Shown here: positions 45,844 through 52,888 of the stretch, piece after piece
How the letters are laid out: each line of letters starts with the position of its first letter
Numbering within the stretch: the first letter of the stretch is position 1
NCBI GenBank assembly: GCA_963775445.1
Contig: CAVZIT010000004.1
Coordinates: 496,001-560,000 of the forward strand
DNA length: 64,000 nucleotides
Origin: Dokdonella_A sp963775445
GTDB taxonomy: Bacteria > Pseudomonadota > Gammaproteobacteria > Xanthomonadales > Rhodanobacteraceae
Direction of reading: 5' to 3'
The notes under the pieces: model-generated
Seen by the model: only the letters and a program-made list of their open reading frames with translations
Database searches by the model: none
What the model was told of the DNA's origin: nothing
Translations under genes and position numbers: made by a program

Positions 45844-46022
45844 TGCGATCCTTGTCGATGCGACGCGAGCAATGACCACACGCTCGCCCGAGGGTTCCCC
45901 CGGGAGCGGCGCAACGGCGCGATTCCCTGGGTTGCGCGACAGTGTCCTGCACGAGATTAGCGCACCACGAGCCATTCATGTCGGGCGCGTCGAAGCAGGT
46001 TCGACAAACCGCGCGAAAATTC

Positions 46023-46114
46023 TTGCGCGATGGCGAAGGTCGCGCTATCGTCCGGATTGAGATCGACACAAGATGTTGTGGTCGATTGGCAGAGCCATTC
46101 CCACAAATTGGGTA
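46023..46114 (+). promoter_or_regulatory. predicted nrdJ promoter with two NrdR-box-like repeats
   Basis: A -35-like TTGCGC (46023-46028), 17-base spacer and TATCGT (46046-46051) form a likely promoter. Downstream are two inverted repeats. CACAA-GATG-TTGTG at 46067-46080 is close to the NrdR-box consensus. CCCA-CAAAT-TGGG at 46100-46112 is a weaker copy. Their centres are about 32 bases apart, roughly three DNA turns, as known for NrdR box pairs. The remaining parts of the 45844-46313 gap, including the bases towards the minus-strand protease gene, show nothing else recognisable. No cobalamin riboswitch was seen. Confidence 0.6.
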
Positions 46115-46313
46115 GAAGGCCGCAATCGTGCCGTTCGGCCGTCGCGGGGGGGAAGGTTCGATGGCTGGGGACAACGGGCGGCGGCGCGGGACAGCAAAGC
46201 CGGCGGTTCCGGTGTCTTCGCGAGGATCGCCGGCGCGGTCCCGCGGGGCGTATCACGGTCCGGGGTAGATGCGCGATGGCATGGAACAGGATACGCAGGA
46301 GGAATACGCCCCA

Positions 46314-48461
46314 ATGAATACGGTTCGCCAGGAAACGACCGCGCGTGACGCGGTGGAAATTCCGCTGCAGCCGGCGTCGCTCGATATCTGGGACAAGAAG
46401 TACCGGCTCAAGTCCAAGCAGGGCGACCCGGTCGATCGCAGCATCGATGAAACCTATCAGCGCGTCGCGACCGCATTGGCCGAGGTCGAGGAATCGACGG
46501 AAAAGCAGGCGTACTGGAAAGAGCGCTTCCTGTGGGCGTTGCGTCGCGGCGCGATCCCGGCCGGGCGCATCACCTCGAATGCGGGTGCCCAGCAGCACAA
46601 GCCCAAGACCTCGACGATCAATTGCACGGTGTCGGGCACCATCGACGATTCGATGGACAACATTCTCGATCGCGTGCACGAAGCCGGATTGACCCTCAAG
46701 GCCGGTTGCGGAATCGGCTACGAATTCTCGACGCTGCGGCCGCGCGGAGCGTATGTGTCGGGCGCGGGTGCCTATACGTCCGGCCCGCTGTCGTTCATGG
46801 ATATCTACGACAAGATGTGTTTCACGGTGTCTTCGGCGGGAGGCCGCCGCGGCGCGCAGATGGGGACGTTCGATGTGGCCCATCCGGATGTGCGCGAGTT
46901 CATTCGCGCCAAGCGCGAGGACGGTCGGCTGCGTCAGTTCAATCTGTCGCTGCTGATCACCGACGATTTCATGCAGGCGGTCGAAAACGACGCCGATTGG
47001 CCGCTGGTGTTTCCGATCCATGTCAAGGAACAGGACGAGACGGATCTGGCCGATCCGTCCAGGGTCGTCTGGCGCGACTGGCCGACCCACAAGAACTATG
47101 TGACCCGAGACGACGGTCTTGTCGCATGCAGGATCTATGGTCACCTGCGCGCCCGTCACCTGTGGGACATGATCATGGTGTCGACCTACGACTACGCCGA
47201 GCCGGGGTTCATCCTGATCGATCGCGTCAACGAGATGAACAACAACTGGTGGTGCGAGAACATTCGCGCGACCAATCCGTGCGGCGAACAGCCGCTGCCT
47301 CCGTACGGTTCGTGCCTGCTGGGTTCGGTCAATCTGACCACCTTCGTGCGCGATCCATTCGGGCCCAAGGCGCGCTTCGACTGGGATGAGTACCGTGAAG
47401 TCGTGCGCGTATTCACGCGCATGCTCGACAACGTGGTCGAGGTCAATGGGCTGCCGCTTGCCCAGCAGCGCGAAGAGATTTTCCACAAGCGCCGCCATGG
47501 CATGGGATTCCTCGGTCTGGGTTCGACCATCACGATGCTCAAGATGCGCTACGGCGAGGCAGACGCGTGCCAGTTCACGGGCGACGTCGCGCGCGAAATG
47601 GCGCTGGCCGGCTGGGAAGTCGCGCTTGGCCTCGCCAAGGAAAAAGGGCCGGCGCCGATCATGCAGGAGGACTTCGAGGTGACTGGCGAGCTCCTTCGCA
47701 AGCGCCCCGAAATGCGCGCCGACGGCTACAAGGTGGGCGACCGTGTGCCGGGCCGGTTGCTGCACGCGAAGTACAGCCGTTACATGCAGCGGGTTGCCGA
47801 AATCGCACCCGAACTGGTCGCCGAACTCGGCGAAATCGGCGCGCGCTTCACGCATCATTCGTCGATCGCACCCACCGGCACCATCTCGCTGTCGCTCGCG
47901 AACAACGCCTCGAACGGCATCGAGCCGAGCTTTGCACACCACTACAGCCGCAACGTGATCCGCGAAGGCAGGAAGTCCAAGGAGAAAGTCGAGGTATTCA
48001 GCTACGAGTTGTTGGCCTATCGCGAATTGATCAATGGCAAGGCCATGCCGGGCTCGGATGAGGCCGGCGAAAAGCTGCCGGCCTACTTCGTGTCCGCCGA
48101 CGACATCTCTCCGACCGCGCACGTCGACATCCAGGCCGCCGCGCAGGTCTGGGTCGATTCGTCGATCTCCAAGACCGCCAACGTGCCGACCGATTACCCG
48201 TACGAGGACTTCAAGGACATCTACCGTTACGCCTATCGACAGGGCCTCAAGGGCTGCACCACGTTCCGCTTCAATCCGTCGGCCTTCCAAGGAGTGCTGG
48301 TGAAGGAGCATGATCTGGCCAACACCACCTACCGCTTCGAGCTCGAGGATGGTTCCGTGGTGGAGGTCAAGGGCAACGAAGAGATCGAGTACGATGGCGA
48401 AACGCACAGCGCGGCCAATCTTTTCGATGCGCTGAAGGAAGGCTACTACGGCAAGTTCTGA
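46314..48461 (+). CDS. nrdJa: adenosylcobalamin-dependent (class II) ribonucleotide reductase, catalytic subunit NrdJa
   Basis: This is the oxygen-independent B12 enzyme that reduces ribonucleotides to deoxyribonucleotides. The 715-residue catalytic chain has the substrate/effector region (STINCTVSGTIDDSMDNILD), the active-site loop NPCGEQPLPPYGSC (Cys323, Glu325) and PTGTISLSLANNASNG. It ends at KEGYYGKF and lacks the C-terminal cysteine pair that recycles the active site. That part is encoded separately downstream (NrdJb, 49302). A strong AGGAGG lies 11 bases before ATG 46314. ATGs at 46281 and 46269 would extend the N-terminus. Confidence 0.95.
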   Translation: MNTVRQETTARDAVEIPLQPASLDIWDKKYRLKSKQGDPVDRSIDETYQRVATALAEVEESTEKQAYWKERFLWALRRGAIPAGRITSNAGAQQHKPKTSTINCTVSGTIDDSMDNILDRVHEAGLTLKAGCGIGYEFSTLRPRGAYVSGAGAYTSGPLSFMDIYDKMCFTVSSAGGRRGAQMGTFDVAHPDVREFIRAKREDGRLRQFNLSLLITDDFMQAVENDADWPLVFPIHVKEQDETDLADPSRVVWRDWPTHKNYVTRDDGLVACRIYGHLRARHLWDMIMVSTYDYAEPGFILIDRVNEMNNNWWCENIRATNPCGEQPLPPYGSCLLGSVNLTTFVRDPFGPKARFDWDEYREVVRVFTRMLDNVVEVNGLPLAQQREEIFHKRRHGMGFLGLGSTITMLKMRYGEADACQFTGDVAREMALAGWEVALGLAKEKGPAPIMQEDFEVTGELLRKRPEMRADGYKVGDRVPGRLLHAKYSRYMQRVAEIAPELVAELGEIGARFTHHSSIAPTGTISLSLANNASNGIEPSFAHHYSRNVIREGRKSKEKVEVFSYELLAYRELINGKAMPGSDEAGEKLPAYFVSADDISPTAHVDIQAAAQVWVDSSISKTANVPTDYPYEDFKDIYRYAYRQGLKGCTTFRFNPSAFQGVLVKEHDLANTTYRFELEDGSVVEVKGNEEIEYDGETHSAANLFDALKEGYYGKF

Positions 48462-48532
48462 GCGGACCGACCGGATGAGTCGCGACGCACGGCACGTTTC
48501 GGATATGCATCATTCCGCAGAGGGGAACCATC

Positions 48533-49189
48533 ATGCACACTGAAGGCAGCAGTTTCGGCGAGTCGTTGGACGAGATGAAGGAAGGCGTGACAGAAATGGG
48601 TGGCGCCGTGGCCGACATGGCCACAGCGGTTACCGGCTCGGTGACCACCGCAGCCAGCGACACCGGTCAGGCCGTCGGAAATACGGCGAAAAAAGTCGGC
48701 AAGAAGGCGGCCAAGGCGCGCAAGCAGGCTGCGCGCCGCGTGCAAACCGTTGTGGCCACGGTCAAGAAGGCCGTTGCCAGGAAGCCGGCAAAGAAGAAGG
48801 TTGTGGCAAAGAAGACGGCCGTAAAGAAGGCCGCGAGGAAGGCCGTCAGAAAAGCCACCAGGAAAGCCACGGCGAAACCCGCGGCCGCAAGGAAAGGAAC
48901 AGCAAGAAAAGGCACCGCAAGGAAGGCGCGTACCAGACCGGCGGCAAGAAAGGCGGCGCGCAGAAGTCCGGCTCGCAAGGCGGCAGTGCGGAAAATCGCA
49001 CGCAAGACGGCACGCAAGACCGCACGCAAGACGGCAAGAAAGGTCGCCACCAAGGTTGCGCGCAAGGCCGTGGCACGAAAATCCGCCCGCAAGGCGGCGC
49101 CCCGGAAGGTGACTCGCAAGACGGCCACGCGCAAAGCGGCAGGAAGATCCCGCGCACCTGCAAAGAAGAAAGGCGGCAGGCGCAAATAG
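48533..49189 (+). CDS. histone H1-like Lys/Ala-rich DNA-binding protein
   Basis: This 218-residue protein has an acidic/neutral N-terminal 50 residues (MHTEGSSFGESLDEMKEG) that resemble small stress-induced proteins. A very basic C-terminal domain follows, made of AxKK/ARKTARK-type repeats. That composition is typical of bacterial histone H1-like proteins such as AlgP or HctB, which bind DNA non-specifically. It has a good ribosome site (GAGGGGAA) and lies between nrdJa and nrdJb on the same strand. Low-complexity repeats make exact length prone to indels. Confidence 0.87.
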   Translation: MHTEGSSFGESLDEMKEGVTEMGGAVADMATAVTGSVTTAASDTGQAVGNTAKKVGKKAAKARKQAARRVQTVVATVKKAVARKPAKKKVVAKKTAVKKAARKAVRKATRKATAKPAAARKGTARKGTARKARTRPAARKAARRSPARKAAVRKIARKTARKTARKTARKVATKVARKAVARKSARKAAPRKVTRKTATRKAAGRSRAPAKKKGGRRK

Positions 49190-49301
49190 AGCCGCGGTTC
49201 ATCCGCAACGTCACGGCGGGTCGCCGGGCCGGCCGGCCGTGATTCATCCGTTCGCAGCAGACTGCGCAACATTCACACGACTTGCATAATCAACCGATTA
49301 C

Positions 49302-50129
49302 ATGACCATCAAGATAGGCAACCGCATCAAGAGTTATGCCGTCGTCCGCGATGACGACAAGCTGCAGCAACCGACTGTGCCGAGTGCGCCCGCGGCCATC
49401 GAGGATGAGAGCAGCGCCGAAATCATCCAGATGCACGAAAAGGTCGAACGCCCCGACGTGCTGATCGGCGCGACCTACAAGATCAAGTCGCCGCTGTTCG
49501 AGCACGCGTTGTACGTGACGATCAACGACATCGTGCTCAACGCCGGCACCGAGCACGAGTTGCGCCGGCCGTTCGAGGTGTTCGTCAATTCCAAGAACAT
49601 GGACCACTTCCAGTGGATCGTCGCGCTGACGCGCATTATGTCCGCCGTATTCCGCAAGGGTGGCGACGTCACCTTCCTGGTCGAGGAACTCAAAGCCGTG
49701 TTCGATCCGCGCGGGGGCTATTTCAAGGCCGGCGGCGTTTACATGCCTTCGATCGTGGCCGAACTCGGCGCGATCATCGAGACCCACCTGAAGTCGATCG
49801 GACTCTTGCACGATCCGGAAATGAGTCCGGCGCAGCGTGCGTTGATTGCGGAGAAGCGCGCTGCCTACGAGGCACGATCGACCGGGAAAGCGACAAAAAA
49901 AAAGACTGATCCGGGCGCTGCGGCCGGCGGCGCAGCGGTCGACGCAATTGCCCGAGCGCGTTCCGAAGCGATGAGCGTAGCCGCCAAACCGAACTTGGCC
50001 GCGGCCGAAGCAAAAGACGGCGGGTTTCCTCGAGGCGCCACGCTTTGCGACAAATGCCACACCAGCGCCGTGATCCTCATGGACGGCTGCGCGACGTGCC
50101 TCGCCTGTGGCTATTCGAAATGTGGGTGA
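49302..50129 (+). CDS. nrdJb: class II ribonucleotide reductase subunit NrdJb (TSCPD domain)
   Basis: NrdJb supplies the C-terminal part of split B12-dependent reductases, as characterised in Pseudomonas. The 275-residue protein has a TSCPD-type domain (about 90-165, with PFEVFVNSKNMDHFQWIVAL and DPRGGYFKAGGVYMPSIVAE). It ends in a cysteine cluster (Cys249, 252, 263, 266, 269 and 274) suited to zinc binding and disulfide exchange. The split is at the junction normally fused in single-chain NrdJ. It is 112 bases after the histone-like gene and probably in the same transcript as nrdJa. Confidence 0.92.
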   Translation: MTIKIGNRIKSYAVVRDDDKLQQPTVPSAPAAIEDESSAEIIQMHEKVERPDVLIGATYKIKSPLFEHALYVTINDIVLNAGTEHELRRPFEVFVNSKNMDHFQWIVALTRIMSAVFRKGGDVTFLVEELKAVFDPRGGYFKAGGVYMPSIVAELGAIIETHLKSIGLLHDPEMSPAQRALIAEKRAAYEARSTGKATKKKTDPGAAAGGAAVDAIARARSEAMSVAAKPNLAAAEAKDGGFPRGATLCDKCHTSAVILMDGCATCLACGYSKCG

Positions 50130-50314
50130 TGCCCGGTCCGGTTTGCGCTAATCGGCGAGCCGACATCTGCAATGGACGGCCGGTTCGCTGCCGTACGCCA
50201 TGGAGTCGTCAGCCGGGACAGTCCGCCGCGACGACGGGACAGCACGTTGCGTTCCCATGCCGGATCCCAGGCACCGATCTCCCGAATTGACTTAGTGCCG
50301 AAGGACGATTTGCG

Positions 50315-50872
50315 ATGACCACGATCGTTGGCTTCGCCGGCAGCCTGCGCTCGGGCTCGTATAACAGCGCGTTGTTGCGAGCGGCTCGGAGCATGATGCC
50401 GATCGGCAGCCGCCTCGAAGAGGGCTCCATTCGCGAATTCCCCCTTTACAACGCCGATGACGAATTTGCTCTGGGCATTCCAGCGGCCGTGTCGGCGCTG
50501 AAGGATGCAATCGCGGCCGCGGATGGCTTGCTGGTCGCGACGCCCGAATACAACAACAGCATCCCGGGTGTCGTGAAGAATGCGATCGATTGGCTCAGCC
50601 GTCCGCCGGGGGACATTCCCCGCGTGTTCCGCGGCAAGCCTGTCGCGTTGATCGGTGCCTCGCCCGGCGGGTTCGGGACCATCCTGTCGCAGAATGCGTG
50701 GCTGCCGGTGCTGCGAACTCTGGGAGCGGAGCTCTGGACTGGCGGGCGCCTGCTGGTCTCGCGCGCAGGTGACGTGTTCGATGCCGAGGGGACGATCATT
50801 GACGACAAGGTCAACCAGGCGCTGCGCAATTTCGTCGAAGGATTCGTCGCGTCGATCGCGCGGCGCCGGTGA
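50315..50872 (+). CDS. NAD(P)H-dependent FMN reductase
   Basis: This 185-residue flavodoxin-fold oxidoreductase is of the ChrR/YieF/azoreductase group. It begins with the FMN phosphate-binding GSLRSGSYN and contains the family motif TPEYNNSIPGVVKNAIDWLS and ALIGASPGGFGT. Members reduce FMN, quinones, chromate or azo dyes; the physiological substrate cannot be predicted. AAGGA is about 10 bases upstream of ATG 50315. The 185 bases before it hold no other gene. Confidence 0.93.
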   Translation: MTTIVGFAGSLRSGSYNSALLRAARSMMPIGSRLEEGSIREFPLYNADDEFALGIPAAVSALKDAIAAADGLLVATPEYNNSIPGVVKNAIDWLSRPPGDIPRVFRGKPVALIGASPGGFGTILSQNAWLPVLRTLGAELWTGGRLLVSRAGDVFDAEGTIIDDKVNQALRNFVEGFVASIARRR

Positions 50873-50938
50873 TCGTGTTCTTCGTGCCGCGCCGACGGCG
50901 ATGCGGGTAACGGCTTTCGACACGGGAATTGGGATTCG

Positions 50939-51487
50939 ATGACTCCGCTGCCACCCAGTACCTGGACCCCGGTTCTGATTGTTCCGTTGATCCTGTTTGC
51001 GATCTACCGGCGCTTCCGGCGCAACTTCGGACGCCAGCCAATGCGACCCGGCCGCATGAAAACCCGCATTGCCATCCTCGCTGTGGTCGGGGTGCTGATC
51101 CTGTTCCCCGCACTCCTCAGTCCGCGACTTGCGGCGGGAGCCGTGGTGGGTTTGCTCGGCGGGGCGGCCCTCGCGATCGCGGGCCTGCGCCTGACGCGAT
51201 TCGAAACCGACTCCGAGGGTCGCCGCTGGTACACGCCACACGGCTATATCGGCATTGCAATCAGTCTGGTGCTGCTCGGACGACTGATTTATCGCTTCCT
51301 CGTCATTTATCCTGCGCTGCATGCGTCGGCGGGTCCGGGCCGCGGCGCCTTTCCGTTGGCGGGATATCAACGCAGTCCGCTCACGCTTGCCCTGCTGGCG
51401 GCCGTGATCGCCTATTACGTCGTCTACCTGATCGGTGTACTGCGCGCGCCGAACTGGTCACGCACGCAGCCGACGATTCCTCCGTGA
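50939..51487 (+). CDS. DUF1453/CcdC-like membrane protein
   Basis: This 182-residue membrane protein has four or five helices (about 10-25, 44-60, 62-83, 100-120, 150-168) and the basic loop YRRFRRNFGRQPMRP. It resembles the DUF1453/CcdC group of unknown function. It is preceded by the FMN reductase gene at 66 bases and converges on the DUF3999 gene with 36 bases between stops. Confidence 0.7.
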   Translation: MTPLPPSTWTPVLIVPLILFAIYRRFRRNFGRQPMRPGRMKTRIAILAVVGVLILFPALLSPRLAAGAVVGLLGGAALAIAGLRLTRFETDSEGRRWYTPHGYIGIAISLVLLGRLIYRFLVIYPALHASAGPGRGAFPLAGYQRSPLTLALLAAVIAYYVVYLIGVLRAPNWSRTQPTIPP

Positions 51488-51523
51488 TCCGGACGGATGG
51501 ACGGCGATTCGCGCAAGCGCGTG

Positions 51524-52888
51524 TCATCTTCCGCCCGGCGCCTTGCGCAACAGGCCGATGGCGAGCGCAGCCACGACAAGTGCGCCCGCAACGAGCAGCG
51601 TCCACAGGATCGTATCTTTCCAGTCACGTACCTGCGCTCGCGGTACGAGAGCCTGTGGACCGGCGAGCATCTCGGCGCCGCCGAGCGTTGCCGTAGCGGG
51701 TTGCCATTCGCTGCCATGCTGCTTGCGCAGCGCCGCGACGAGTTGGGGCAGGGGCGCATCGGCGCGTGTCGCGCGAGCGCTGCCGGCCGCGAGTGCAAAT
51801 GGCGGCTTGCCGTTCGCCAAAAACACCATCACTTCGGGGCGATAGGCGAGCCTCAGCGTCGGCAGGCCGGCCGTGGGCGAGCGCGAAGACAGACGCCAGT
51901 ACCGGTCGCGGAAGATGCCGTTCAATGCTTGCGCCGCTGAGCGATCGCCGACGGTGTCCTTGCCTACACGAAAGGCAACCCACGGACCGGCACGGGTATG
52001 CCAGGGATGCTCGACATCGTCCCGGCTTTGCAAGGTCCATTCGCCGGCATCGTTGCTGCCGACGTCGATATCGGCCCGCGCGACCGGAAAGTGACCATCG
52101 AGCGTGAAGTCGACATATCTGCGGCCTTTCTCCTCGACTGGCTTTCCCTCGATGTTCATCCATTGCCAGTTTTGCGCTGCCGGGATCGGCGCGAGTTCGG
52201 CGGTGACCCCAGCCAACGGCAATGCGGCGTCGGCGCTGAGTGGCAGCAGGCGCAGGTAATGTGCATCGCCGTCGAGCGCGATGCGCCGCTGGCGCAGGCG
52301 CTGGTCGTTGCGCATGAGATCGAGCAATTGCACGCGCGGCTGCAAGGTGCGCCAGGTGCGCAATTCGTCACTGCCCTCGACGCGATACGCGACATCGAGC
52401 GGGCTCGTCGCAGTCGGCCAATCGAGCAGCAGCGCGACGATGCGTCGATGAACCCCGCTCGCATCGATCAGCCACGCATTCGCCGGCTCGCCGCCTTGAG
52501 GCTGCGCATTCGCAAGTCGTGTCTCCACCCTGCGCAAATGACCGTCGGCATCGCGTTCACTGATCAGCGTGATGTCGCGTGCCTGGGCGGCGCTGCCGCG
52601 CGGCAGCGCGAACCAGGGCAGCGCGATTCTGTGCGGCGGTTGAGCCAGCGGCGTCTGCGCCTCGAACAGCGCTGCCGGCACCGGCCTGCCGTCGGCGTTG
52701 AACACATCGATATCGCCCAAGGAGGCCGACATGCTGCTGCGATAGACCTCCAAGCTGAGCACCACGCGGTATGCATCGGCTTGCGGGTCCTGCATCCTCA
52801 ATGGCCATTGGCGCGCATAGTCCTCGCGGTAGCCGGCCCAGCAGAGGACCGGCAGCAAGATCAGTACAAACCCGATGAAACGTCTCAT
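51524..52888 (-). CDS. DUF3999 family exported protein
   Basis: This 454-residue protein has a signal peptide (MRRFIGFVLILLPVLCWAGY), a large periplasmic beta-rich region and a C-terminal membrane helix (TILWTLLVAGALVVAALAIG) with a short basic tail. The pattern matches DUF3999, nearly always encoded next to DUF2339. Its start overlaps the DUF2339 stop (ATGA), so the two are translationally coupled. A continuous frame runs further upstream but is inside the DUF2339 gene and has no family similarity. Function is unknown; envelope or cell-surface role is inferred. Confidence 0.87.
   Translation of the reverse strand: MRRFIGFVLILLPVLCWAGYREDYARQWPLRMQDPQADAYRVVLSLEVYRSSMSASLGDIDVFNADGRPVPAALFEAQTPLAQPPHRIALPWFALPRGSAAQARDITLISERDADGHLRRVETRLANAQPQGGEPANAWLIDASGVHRRIVALLLDWPTATSPLDVAYRVEGSDELRTWRTLQPRVQLLDLMRNDQRLRQRRIALDGDAHYLRLLPLSADAALPLAGVTAELAPIPAAQNWQWMNIEGKPVEEKGRRYVDFTLDGHFPVARADIDVGSNDAGEWTLQSRDDVEHPWHTRAGPWVAFRVGKDTVGDRSAAQALNGIFRDRYWRLSSRSPTAGLPTLRLAYRPEVMVFLANGKPPFALAAGSARATRADAPLPQLVAALRKQHGSEWQPATATLGGAEMLAGPQALVPRAQVRDWKDTILWTLLVAGALVVAALAIGLLRKAPGGR

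Noticed and set aside
45844..46313. Cobalamin riboswitch before the B12-dependent reductase
   Set aside because: No B12-box-like sequence or long structured leader was recognised; the NrdR-like boxes explain the symmetric elements.
45957..48407. 816-codon open frame on the minus strand opposite nrdJa
   Set aside because: It is the mirror of a strongly conserved reductase gene; composition and lack of any family motif show it is a GC-rich shadow frame. The same applies to the long frames opposite mrcA (12548-15100), the DUF2339 gene (53449-55248) and lhr (56828-58786).
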